DNA of 64,000 nucleotides from CAITSH01 sp945892985 (GTDB lineage Bacteria > Pseudomonadota > Gammaproteobacteria > Burkholderiales > SG8-39), in assembly GCA_945892985.1 (NCBI GenBank), contig CAMDDU010000017.1:16092-80091 (forward strand), in the 5' to 3' direction. Below the pieces are notes generated by a model. It did not search any database and was not told where the DNA came from. It saw nothing but the letters and a program-made list of their open reading frames with translations. Each line of letters opens with the position of its first letter. The first letter of the stretch is position 1. The translations under genes were made by a program, and so were the position numbers. Shown here one piece after another: positions 51,982 to 59,643 of the stretch.

Positions 51982-53247
51982 TCATGACAGGAACTCCCGT
52001 GGGTCGCTGATGCGCCCGGTAATGGCCGAGGCGGCGACGGTGTAGGGTGAGCCAAGATAAATCTGCGCTGCGGTCGAGCCCATGCGGCCCTTGAAGTTGC
52101 GCGCGGTGGTGCTGATGGTGACGGTGTTCTCGTCGAGCAGGGTGTTGCCGTAACCGGCGCAGGCGTTGCAGGCGTTGGGCAGGAGCTCGGCCCCGGCGTC
52201 GAGCAGCGCGCCTAGCGTGCCTTCAGCTTGTGCGATCGTCTGGTCTTTGGCCGAGGCGGGTGCCACCATCAGGCGAACGCCCGCTGCGGCATGGCGGCCG
52301 CGCAATACTGCAGCGGCCATGCGCAAGTCATCGAGCTTGGCGCCTGTGCAGGCGCCGATATAAGCCATATTGATGGCGGTGTTGTTAAAGGCGCCGACAG
52401 CCTCGGATTTGGCCGGGCTGTGTGGTGCGGCGACCTGCGGGGCGAGGGACGAGGCATCAAAGCTGTGGCGCGCCAGCAAAGGCGCGTCCGTGTCCGATTG
52501 CCAGGTATCGCAATCGATGTCGTGCACGCCCACCGCATCGAGCCAGGAACGCGTCACCGCATCGGGCGCGATCAGGCCCACCTGGCCGCCAAACTCGGCC
52601 GTCATATTGGCCATGGTCATGCGCTCTTGCATCGACAAGGCCGTGATGGCGCTGCCAGCATATTGGACCGCCTGGTATTGCCCGCCGTCCATGCCGAAGC
52701 GGCCGCACAGAAATAGCATCATGTCCTTGGCCGACACGCACTTGCCAAGCTGCCCGGTCCATTCGATCAGGATGGTATGCGGGACGCGCAGCCAGATCTC
52801 GCCGGTGACCAGCACTCCCAGCATTTCAGTCGCACCGATGCCGAACATATAGGTGCCAAAGGCGCCGCCTGTTGGCGAATGGCTGTCGCCGCCGACAGCG
52901 AACATGCCAGGACGCAGGTGGCCTTTTTCGGGCAACACAACGTGGCAGATGCCCTCGCCATCGTGAAAGTTTTTTATGCCCGCTTCGCCGGCCCAGTCGC
53001 GCGCGATGCGGATGATCTTGCGGCTGTCCTCGTCGTTGGCGGGCAGGTAATGGTCGGTGATGAGCACCACCTTGTCCGGATCCCAGACCTTGGCGCCGAG
53101 TTTTTCCAGCATCGGTTTGACCCGACGCGGGCCGCCGGAGTCGTGCATCATCGCCAGATCGACCTTGCAGGTGACGATCTCACCGGGTGTCACGGCGGCC
53201 TTGCCTGCGGCGCGGGCGATGAGTTTTTGTGCGAGCGTGTGTGCCAT
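51982..53247 (-). CDS. aconitase-family hydro-lyase large subunit (LeuC/DmdA-like)
   Basis: A 421-residue large subunit. The [4Fe-4S] ligands are expected in YIGACTGAKLDDL (near residue 304) and NACNACAGYGN (near 362-366); the CxxC is kept but the flanking residues differ from LeuC. Other motifs are DSHSPTGGAFGTYMFGIGATEM and WLRVPHTILIEWTG. Such enzymes add and remove water on a malate-type acid. It is upstream of the small subunit by 10 bases. The lack of leucine-pathway genes (leuA/leuB) nearby argues against true leucine biosynthesis, as does the linked lyase. Confidence 0.87.
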   Translation of the reverse strand: MAHTLAQKLIARAAGKAAVTPGEIVTCKVDLAMMHDSGGPRRVKPMLEKLGAKVWDPDKVVLITDHYLPANDEDSRKIIRIARDWAGEAGIKNFHDGEGICHVVLPEKGHLRPGMFAVGGDSHSPTGGAFGTYMFGIGATEMLGVLVTGEIWLRVPHTILIEWTGQLGKCVSAKDMMLFLCGRFGMDGGQYQAVQYAGSAITALSMQERMTMANMTAEFGGQVGLIAPDAVTRSWLDAVGVHDIDCDTWQSDTDAPLLARHSFDASSLAPQVAAPHSPAKSEAVGAFNNTAINMAYIGACTGAKLDDLRMAAAVLRGRHAAAGVRLMVAPASAKDQTIAQAEGTLGALLDAGAELLPNACNACAGYGNTLLDENTVTISTTARNFKGRMGSTAAQIYLGSPYTVAASAITGRISDPREFLS

Positions 53248-53315
53248 GGTGCGCGGGCTTGTTCTCAGCGTTGTGGTCGGAGCTTAGTGGCCAAGAGCAA
53301 AAGAACACAGCCGAT

Positions 53316-54296
53316 TCATTCCGCTTTGGCCCCGGAGTATTGTACGACCGGTGCCCAGCGCCGCAGGTCTTCGCGCACAAATGCGCTGAAATCGGCGGAC
53401 GAATTGCCCACCGGCACCGCACCCTCCAGCTCAAGGCGTTTTTTCATATCGGGCGAATGCACCGCCTTGGCCACCGCGTCATTGAGGATGCGTGCAAGCT
53501 CCGGTGGCAACCTGGCTGGTGCGAACACCCCGAACCAGGCGCTGGACTCAAAGCCCGGCACGATTTCGCTGATGGCTGGAATGTCCGCAAAGGCGGGCAG
53601 TCGTTTGGCGCTGGTGACGCCATAGGCCTTGAGCTTGCCGGCCTTGACCTGCTGCATGCCCGTGACGGTGCTGATGAACATCAGCTCGACTTGTCCGGCG
53701 ATGACGTCGGTCAGCGCCGGCGCGGTGCCGCGGTAGGGGATGTTGACGATGAACACGCCCGCCTGCATTTTCAACAGGTCGCTGGCCATATGCAGCGAGG
53801 AGCCGAGGGCGCCGATGGCAAAGTTCAGTTGCCCCGGTTTGGCCCTGGCCAGGGCGAGCAGCGCTGTGAGGTCGCTGGCCGGCACAGCGGGGTTGCCAAC
53901 GAGCAGGCTGGGCACCGTGGCGATCATGCTGATGGGCGTGAAGTCGAGCAGCGGATCGAAGGGCAGGCTCTTGTAGAGCGAGGCGTTGATGGTGTGGCTG
54001 GTAAAGCTGACCAACAGGTTGTAACCGTCGGGCGGTGATTTGGCGATGGCCTCCGCGGCAATGTTGCCGCCGGCGCCTGCGCGGTTCTCAACTACGACGG
54101 CCTGCCCTAGCGTGCGCGTCATTTCTGCGGCAATTGAGCGTGCCAGCGTGTCGGTGGTGCCGCCCGCGGGGGCGCCAACCAGCAGGCGAATCGGTTTGGA
54201 CGGGAAAGCCTGTGCTGAGGCCACGCCCGCTGCGGCGAGCAAGGCCACCGCAAGCCAGGTCCGAATCGTGTTGATGGCGGTCATATTGGCGTTCAT
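53316..54296 (-). CDS. Bug/TctC-type periplasmic solute-binding protein
   Basis: A 326-residue Bug protein. A Sec signal (TWLAVALLAAAGVASAQA) is followed by FPSKPIRLLVGAPAGGTTDTLARSIA, then GQAVVVENRAGAGGNIAAEAIAKSPPDGY, the standard Bug pattern. Start M1 or M5 cannot be told apart. It is between livF and the hydro-lyase genes on one strand, and may supply ligand binding for the same substrate. No TctAB partner is in the window. Confidence 0.87.
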   Translation of the reverse strand: MNANMTAINTIRTWLAVALLAAAGVASAQAFPSKPIRLLVGAPAGGTTDTLARSIAAEMTRTLGQAVVVENRAGAGGNIAAEAIAKSPPDGYNLLVSFTSHTINASLYKSLPFDPLLDFTPISMIATVPSLLVGNPAVPASDLTALLALARAKPGQLNFAIGALGSSLHMASDLLKMQAGVFIVNIPYRGTAPALTDVIAGQVELMFISTVTGMQQVKAGKLKAYGVTSAKRLPAFADIPAISEIVPGFESSAWFGVFAPARLPPELARILNDAVAKAVHSPDMKKRLELEGAVPVGNSSADFSAFVREDLRRWAPVVQYSGAKAE

Positions 54297-54304
54297 ATGG
54301 GCGT

Positions 54305-55006
54305 TTATATTCCCAGGTAGGCGCGCTTGAGGCCTTCGTTGGCGAGCAACGCAGCGGGCGTGCCCTCGAAGGCGATGGCGCCGTTTTCCATGACATAGGC
54401 GCGAGCGGCGATTTCCAGCGACTGGCCGACATTTTGTTCCACCAGCAGGATGGCCAGGCCGTCCTCGTTGAGGCGTTTGATCAGCGCGAACATCTCCTCC
54501 ACCAGCAACGGCGACAAGCCCAGGGAGGGCTCATCGAGGATCAGCAGTTTGGGCTCGGCCATCATGCCGCGGCCAATCGCCAGCATTTGCTGTTCACCGC
54601 CCGACAGGGTGCCCGCAAGTTGGGCGACGCGATCTTTGAGCCGGGGGAATATGCCAAACACGCGCTCAAGATTGCGGGCGCGATGGGCGCGACCGCGGCG
54701 GTAGCTGCCAAGCTCGATATTTTCCAGCACCGTGAGATTGGGAAAAACCCGCCGGCCCTCGGGCACCTGTATCAGCCCGGCGGCGACGATGTTTGCGGTG
54801 CCGGCGCGCGTGATATCGGTGCCATCAAAGTGCACACTGCCGCCCAAGGCCTTGAGCAAGCCGCAGACGGTGTTGTTGAAGGTCGACTTGCCGGCGCCGT
54901 TGGAGCCGAGCACCGCGACAATCTCACCGGCATGGATATCAAGACTCACGCCGCGGAGAATTTCGACGGCACCATAGCCCGAGCGTAGATCGCGAACCTC
55001 AAGCAT
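54305..55006 (-). CDS. livF: branched-chain amino acid-type ABC transporter ATPase
   Basis: ATG 55006 (MLEVRDLRSGYGAVEILRGV) gives 233 residues; an upstream extension overlaps the LivG gene too far. Walker A is GSNGAGKST (about 36-44), signature LSGGEQQMLAIGR, Walker B KLLILDEPSLGLSP. It matches LivF-type ATPases. It overlaps the livG-like gene by eight bases. It powers import with livG, livH and livM. Confidence 0.9.
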   Translation of the reverse strand: MLEVRDLRSGYGAVEILRGVSLDIHAGEIVAVLGSNGAGKSTFNNTVCGLLKALGGSVHFDGTDITRAGTANIVAAGLIQVPEGRRVFPNLTVLENIELGSYRRGRAHRARNLERVFGIFPRLKDRVAQLAGTLSGGEQQMLAIGRGMMAEPKLLILDEPSLGLSPLLVEEMFALIKRLNEDGLAILLVEQNVGQSLEIAARAYVMENGAIAFEGTPAALLANEGLKRAYLGI

Positions 55007-55748
55007 GGCCCGCCTCCGCCGCCTTGCGCAGGCGCGCGGCCGTGCCCTGCCCCAGGTAGGCCTCGATGACGCGGGTGTCACTGGTGACCTGTTGTGGTGT
55101 GCCTTGCGCGATCAACTGGCCGTTGCTCAGCACGTACACCGATTCGGCGAGGTTCATGACCGCCTGCATCACGTGCTCGATCATCAGCACGGTCACGCCC
55201 GAATCGCGGATATGGCGTATCACCGGGATCATCTCGGTGATTTCCTGCGGATTGAGCCCCGCCAGCACCTCGTCGAGCAATAGCAGTTGCGGCCCGGTGG
55301 CGAGGGCGCGTGCCAGTTCCAGGCGCTTGCGTCCGGCGACCGTAAGATTGAGCGCGAGTTTGTCGAGCTGGCCGGCGAGGCCCACTTGCTGTGCGACATG
55401 CTCGGCGTGCGCCAGCGCGGCGCTACGCGAGGCGCGGCGCAGGTGCGCGCCGACGGCGATGTTCTCGCGCACGGTTTGCGCGCCAAAGGGTTGCACGATC
55501 TGGAAGGTGCGCGTCATGCCGAGGCGGCAAATTAAATGCGGCGCAAGTCCGGTAATGTCCTGGTCGAGCAGGCGTACGCTGCCGCTGTCGGGTTTGAGAA
55601 AGCCCGACACCAGGCCGAACAGCGTCGATTTGCCGGCGCCATTGGGGCCGATCAGGCCGACGATGGCACCCTTGGGCACGCTGAGCGTGACATCGCCGAC
55701 CGCCCGCAGGCCGCCAAAGCTGATTGACAGGCCGCGCGCGTCAAGCAC
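54999..55748 (-). CDS. livG: branched-chain amino acid-type ABC transporter ATPase
   Basis: A 249-residue LivG-type ATPase. Walker A is GPNGAGKSTLFGLVSG (about residues 35-50), then FLKPDSGSVRLLDQDITGLAPH, signature-like NLTVAGRKRLELARAL, and Walker B LLLLDEVLAGLNPQE. The C-terminal VLSNGQLIAQGTPQQV is typical. Overlaps livM by eight bases and livF by eight bases, so they are translationally coupled. Confidence 0.9.
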   Translation of the reverse strand: MLDARGLSISFGGLRAVGDVTLSVPKGAIVGLIGPNGAGKSTLFGLVSGFLKPDSGSVRLLDQDITGLAPHLICRLGMTRTFQIVQPFGAQTVRENIAVGAHLRRASRSAALAHAEHVAQQVGLAGQLDKLALNLTVAGRKRLELARALATGPQLLLLDEVLAGLNPQEITEMIPVIRHIRDSGVTVLMIEHVMQAVMNLAESVYVLSNGQLIAQGTPQQVTSDTRVIEAYLGQGTAARLRKAAEAGHA

Positions 55749-56742
55749 CGGAGCCGCCTTTCTTGTTGCCAGGGGATTCGTCGCGGGTGTCGTTACGGAC
55801 CTTGCGCCGGAACAGGCCGATGATGCCCTGCGGCAGGAAGGTCACCATCAGGATCAGCACCACGCCGTAGGCCATCAGGTTGACGCCGGGCACATCACCC
55901 ATCACGCTGCGGGTGAACTCCCCGAGGCCGTGCAGTACCGCGGCACCGAGCAGCGGACCCCATAGTGTGCCCATGCCGCCGATGATGGGACCGAGCAAGG
56001 CCTCGATTGATACCGCCGGGCCGTAGGCGAGATGCGGGTCGATGTAATGGAAAAACTGCACGTAAAAGGCGCCGCCTGCGGCCATCAGCGCGCCCGAGAT
56101 CATGATCGCCCCCAGCTTGACGCGAAACACGTTGACCCCGAGCGCTGCGGCCGAATCTTCGTTGTCACGCACCGCCTGCAGCCAGGCGCCGTAACGCGAG
56201 CGCTTGAGCCACCAGGTGATGAGCAGGCCGGCAAGCACGAAGGCGAGCATCAGGTAGAGGTAGCCGCCCTTGCCGGCGAACTGCAGGTCCGCGGCTGATT
56301 CCTTCAGCGGCACCATCAGGCCGACGCCCGCGCCGGTGAAGGTGAAGGTGTTGGAAAGAATGCGAAAGACCTCGGCGAAGGCGAGGGTCACCAGCGCGAA
56401 GTAGGAGCCCTTGAGGCCGTAGCGAAACGACAGCGCGCCGATGAATGCGCCGACGGCCGCGCCAAGGACGAGCGCCGCTGCGAGCGCCGCCCAGGCGTTC
56501 CAGCCAAACTTCACCTGCAGCACCGCCATGGCATAGGCACCGCTGCCAAAAAACACCGCGTGGCCGAAGGAGAACTGGCCGCCGAAGCCGCCCAGGATGT
56601 TCCAGGCCTGGCCGAGCAGCGCGGCGTACAGCGTCATGATGATGAGGTTGAGCGTCGCGCCCGAGCTGATGAACAGCGGCGCGAGCGCCACCGCGATGCA
56701 AAATACCGCAATGCCAAGGAGTTCCTTGCTGCCGTTGCTCAC
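55741..56742 (-). CDS. livM: branched-chain amino acid-type ABC transporter permease
   Basis: GTG 56742 (MSNGSKELLGIAVFCIAVALAPL) gives 333 residues and overlaps the livH stop in a GTGA junction. The LivM hallmark GQFSFGHAVFFGSGAYAMAVLQ is near residue 55, and about eight to ten membrane helices span the rest. The conserved GGMGTLWGPLLGAAVL element near 270 is also present. It forms the channel with LivH. Confidence 0.9.
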   Translation of the reverse strand: MSNGSKELLGIAVFCIAVALAPLFISSGATLNLIIMTLYAALLGQAWNILGGFGGQFSFGHAVFFGSGAYAMAVLQVKFGWNAWAALAAALVLGAAVGAFIGALSFRYGLKGSYFALVTLAFAEVFRILSNTFTFTGAGVGLMVPLKESAADLQFAGKGGYLYLMLAFVLAGLLITWWLKRSRYGAWLQAVRDNEDSAAALGVNVFRVKLGAIMISGALMAAGGAFYVQFFHYIDPHLAYGPAVSIEALLGPIIGGMGTLWGPLLGAAVLHGLGEFTRSVMGDVPGVNLMAYGVVLILMVTFLPQGIIGLFRRKVRNDTRDESPGNKKGGSGA

Positions 56743-57611
56743 GCCCGCGCCCCGAACAAGCCCTGCGGCCGGAACAGCAGCACGGCGATGAAAATGACGA
56801 ATATGCCGATCTGCCCCAGGCTCTCGCCCAGCCACAGGCCGCCGACCGATTCGACGACGCCGATGAGCAGGCCACCGAGCAATGCGCCGGTAAAGCTGCC
56901 CATGCCGCCCAGCACCACGATGGTGAAGGCGATGAGCACAAAGCCGCCGCCCACCGTCGGGTTGACGTAATAGGCGGGCAGCAAAAAGCAGGCGGCCGCA
57001 CCAAGGCAGGCAAGGCCGATGCCGAAACTCATGGCAAAGACGTGCTCGACGTCGATGCCGACGAGGCGCGCGCCCTGGCGCTCCTTGGCGCAGGCGCGGA
57101 TGGCGCGGCCGAGGTCGGTGCGGCCGATGATCAGCAAGAGGATGGCGGCGGTGGCGAGTGCGCCGCCGAAGGCGACGACCTTGGGCACGGAGATCAGCGC
57201 GCCGCCTATGTCCAGGGTTGACAGTGTGTAAGGCGTGTCGATATTGCGCGTATCGGACTTGAAGGCGTACAGCGCAAGGTTCTCGAGGATGATGGAGATG
57301 CCCAGTGTGACCAGCAGGATGTTCTCGTCCTTGCCGTGGCTGGCGCGGCCGATGACAAAGCGTTGCAGTGCATAACCGAAGGCGAACATCGCCGGCACCA
57401 TGATGGGCAGGGCCAGATACGGGTCTATGCCGGCGCGCTGGTGCAGAAAATAGACGCCGTAGAGCGCCACCATCAGGGCGGCGCCGTGGGCGAAGTTGAT
57501 GATATGCAGTACGCCGTAGATCAGCGTGAGGCCGAGCGCGATCAGCGCATAGACCGCACCGGTGGTCAGTCCGTTGAGGATGGAGGGGTAGAGGATGGAG
57601 AGTTCGAGCAT
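56739..57611 (-). CDS. livH: branched-chain amino acid-type ABC transporter permease
   Basis: A 290-residue permease, with SILNGLTTGAVYALIALGLTLIYGVLHIINFAHGA at the start (kept short here: NFAHGA is the LivH marker near residue 40) and GGMGSFTGALLGGLLIGVVES near the end. About eight membrane helices. It pairs with livM across a four-base overlap. A 467-base repeat-rich gap separates it from livJ upstream. Confidence 0.9.
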   Translation of the reverse strand: MLELSILYPSILNGLTTGAVYALIALGLTLIYGVLHIINFAHGAALMVALYGVYFLHQRAGIDPYLALPIMVPAMFAFGYALQRFVIGRASHGKDENILLVTLGISIILENLALYAFKSDTRNIDTPYTLSTLDIGGALISVPKVVAFGGALATAAILLLIIGRTDLGRAIRACAKERQGARLVGIDVEHVFAMSFGIGLACLGAAACFLLPAYYVNPTVGGGFVLIAFTIVVLGGMGSFTGALLGGLLIGVVESVGGLWLGESLGQIGIFVIFIAVLLFRPQGLFGARA

Positions 57612-57653
57612 TTAGCGGACCCGCGCTGCTCTCGCGCCGTCAGTCATTTTTAT

Positions 57654-58135
57654 GTCATTGCGAGCGAAGCGAAGCAATCCCATCGTTCTTGTGACGTCCA
57701 GCCCGCTGTCACGAGATTGCTTCGTCGCTTCGCTCCTCGCAATGACGGCGGTTTTAATACGGCGCGTCAGGCCTTCCAGGAGAAGACCGGTTCGGCTTTG
57801 GCATAGGTATAGGCATAGGTATAGGTATTGGGCAGGATCACTTGTTCTTGTGACGTCCAGCCCGCTGTCACGAGATTGCTTCGTCGCTTCGCTCCTCGCA
57901 ATGACGGCGGTTTTAATACGGCGTGTCAGGCCTTCCAGGGGAAGACCGGTTCGGCTTCGGCGTAGGTATAGGTATAGGTATAGGGCAGGATCACTTGTTC
58001 TTGTGACGTTCAGCCCGAGGTCACGAGATTGCTTCGTCGCTTCGCTCCTCGTAATGACGGCGGTTTTAATACGGCGCGTCAGGCCTTCCAGGGAAAGACC
58101 GGTTCGGCTTCGGCGTAGGTGTTGGGCAGGATGAC
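57654..58135. repeat. tandem triplication of livJ tail with REP-like palindromes
   Basis: Three copies (57685-57843, 159 bases; 57844-57996, 153 bases; 57997-58135, partial) share GTTCTTGTGACG at the start and the livJ C-terminal coding sequence with its stop. Each carries a REP-like GATTGCTTCGTCGCTTCG arm (57715-57746, 57874-57905, 58027-58058). An opposite arm, GTCATTGCGAGCGAAGCG, lies only before the first copy (57654-57679). Copies one and two also have (TATACC)n expansions giving Tyr-Thr runs. Spacing differs by one 6-base unit. Confidence 0.85.
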
Positions 58136-59293
58136 CTTGATGTCGTTTTTCAGGACTTGCATCATCAGCGGCTGCGCGCCCTGGTTCTGCCCGCCGACGA
58201 ACTTGGTCGGACCGTAGGGCATGAAATGCTTGTCCCAGGTCGAGTTGGCCAGCGCATCGACAATGGCGCCGCGATCGCGTGACTTGGCGCGCTCGATGGC
58301 GTCGGCCAGCAGGTAGACGGCCTGGTAGTTGAGGAACACCTCGTAGGTGAAAAACTCACCCATTGCCTCGATTTTCTTTTTTAGTGCCAGGGCGCGCTTG
58401 TCCTTGGGGTTGTACCAGTGGTTGCAGTCGATCACGCCGTTGGCGGCATCGGGGAATTCCTTGACGAACTTGAAGCTGGAGGCGGCGCCCCCGAGCACCG
58501 AGTAAATCGCCTTGGGCTGCACGTTCTGCTGCTTCATCGTGCGAACCAGCAGCGCGTATTCGTTGAAATAATTGGCCGGAATGACGATGTCCGGATTGAG
58601 CGCTTTCATGCGCAGCACGATGTTGTTGAAATCGCGCGTCGGGTTGGCGTGCTTGAGCACTTCCTTGACCTCGTAGCCCATGCCGGGCAGCTCTGCGGCC
58701 AGCAGGTTGGCGGTGCCGGTGCCAAACAGCGACTCTTCGTGGATGATTATCACGGTCTTGGCCGGTTTGCGCGCCAGCGTGTTCATGATGTGCAGGTTGT
58801 TGATGGCCGCGCGCGCCACCAGCTTGTAGCCGGGCGCAAAACGGAAGGTGTTCTTGAGGCCGCGCTCGACGATCTGGTCGGCGACGCCCACATCGACCAC
58901 GTGCGGAATGTTGTATTTGGCCGCCGCTTGCGTGGTGGCGAGGCAGATGGCGCTGGCGTAGGCGCCGACAATGGCCGACACGCCCGCCTCGTTCAGCTTC
59001 TCAACTTCGGATACGCCGACCTGGGGTTGCGACTGCGCATCGGCATAAATGGCCTCCAGCTTGGTGCCGCCCAGGGACTTGATGCCGCCTGTGGCATTGA
59101 TTTCCTCAACCGCCAGCTTGGCGCCGACGCGGCACAGGTTGCCCGAGTAGGCAAGAAAGCCGGTCACCGGGTGCAGGATGCCCACCTTGATCGGGCCGGA
59201 CTGGCTTTGCGCGATGGCCGGAAAGCCGGCGACGGCGGTCGCTGCGGTGATGGCTGCGGATTGCTTGAGGAATGTGCGGCGTTGGGTGGTCAT
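58079..59293 (-). CDS. livJ: branched-chain amino acid-type ABC substrate-binding protein
   Basis: ATG 59293 behind AGGAGG (six-base spacing) gives 404 residues. It has a twin-arginine start (TTQRRTFLKQSAAITAATAVAG) and the mature opening IKVGILHPVTGFLAYSGNLCRVG, a type I periplasmic-binding fold. VVDVGVADQIVERGLKNTFRFAPGY is the hinge region. The ligand may be an aromatic or carboxylate rather than an amino acid, since relatives in catabolic islands bind such compounds. Its last 22 codons (VILPNTYAEAEPVFPWKA) are what is repeated in the downstream triplication. Confidence 0.88.
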   Translation of the reverse strand: MTTQRRTFLKQSAAITAATAVAGFPAIAQSQSGPIKVGILHPVTGFLAYSGNLCRVGAKLAVEEINATGGIKSLGGTKLEAIYADAQSQPQVGVSEVEKLNEAGVSAIVGAYASAICLATTQAAAKYNIPHVVDVGVADQIVERGLKNTFRFAPGYKLVARAAINNLHIMNTLARKPAKTVIIIHEESLFGTGTANLLAAELPGMGYEVKEVLKHANPTRDFNNIVLRMKALNPDIVIPANYFNEYALLVRTMKQQNVQPKAIYSVLGGAASSFKFVKEFPDAANGVIDCNHWYNPKDKRALALKKKIEAMGEFFTYEVFLNYQAVYLLADAIERAKSRDRGAIVDALANSTWDKHFMPYGPTKFVGGQNQGAQPLMMQVLKNDIKVILPNTYAEAEPVFPWKA

Positions 59294-59477
59294 GGGTGCC
59301 TCCTTTGGGGGAATCAACAATTGGCGCAATGGCAGAGCAGTCTAGGATGCCAGAATAGCCTGAATCAATACGCTAGATAAGCGCCATACGCGGACTTGCT
59401 CTGGCAATGGCTATTTTAAGGCCGATTCCGATCCTGTTTGCCATTGCCATTGCGGTCCCGTTCCGGTAACGTGCAGG
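59294..59477. other. divergent promoter region between livJ and thiC
   Basis: This 184-base stretch serves leftward livJ and the rightward riboswitch-thiC transcript. It holds a short TTGCCATTGCCATTGCG tandem near 59438-59454. I found no convincing -35/-10 pair. Confidence 0.4.
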
Positions 59478-59581
59478 CAACGTTAGGGGTCCTGACGGCC
59501 GGAAAAGCTAGAATGTACGGTCGCCGGGTGAGAGAGTCCCTCTGAACCTGATGCGGATAATGCCGCCGCAGGGAAGCGTTG
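59478..59581 (+). promoter_or_regulatory. TPP riboswitch (THI box)
   Basis: The conserved segment CTGAACCTGATGCGGATAAT starts at 59542 and runs on to GCCGCCGCAGGGAAG (59576). The upstream GGTGAGAGAGTCCC (59528-59540) stands for the usual CTGAGA...CCC part. CAACG (59478-59482) pairs with CGTTG (59577-59581) as P1. It lies 63 bases before thiC, so TPP would repress ThiC synthesis, probably at translation since no terminator hairpin is visible. Confidence 0.85.
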
Positions 59582-59643
59582 GCAGCCCATTTTCATTGTG
59601 CCTGCCGCGCCCCTGCAGCTTTCCAGTACTGCAAGGAGCGAAT

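Noticed and set aside
51477..53247. Leucine biosynthesis leuCD
   Set aside because: No leuA/leuB; the partner genes are a PEP-mutase-family lyase and an isomerase, and the active-site loops differ.
57654..58135. CRISPR array
   Set aside because: Three long copies with no spacers; each holds a livJ tail and REP-like arm, and there are no cas genes.
58418..59380. 320-codon plus-strand frame opposite livJ
   Set aside because: Antisense to livJ, which has a signal, a ribosome site and family motifs.
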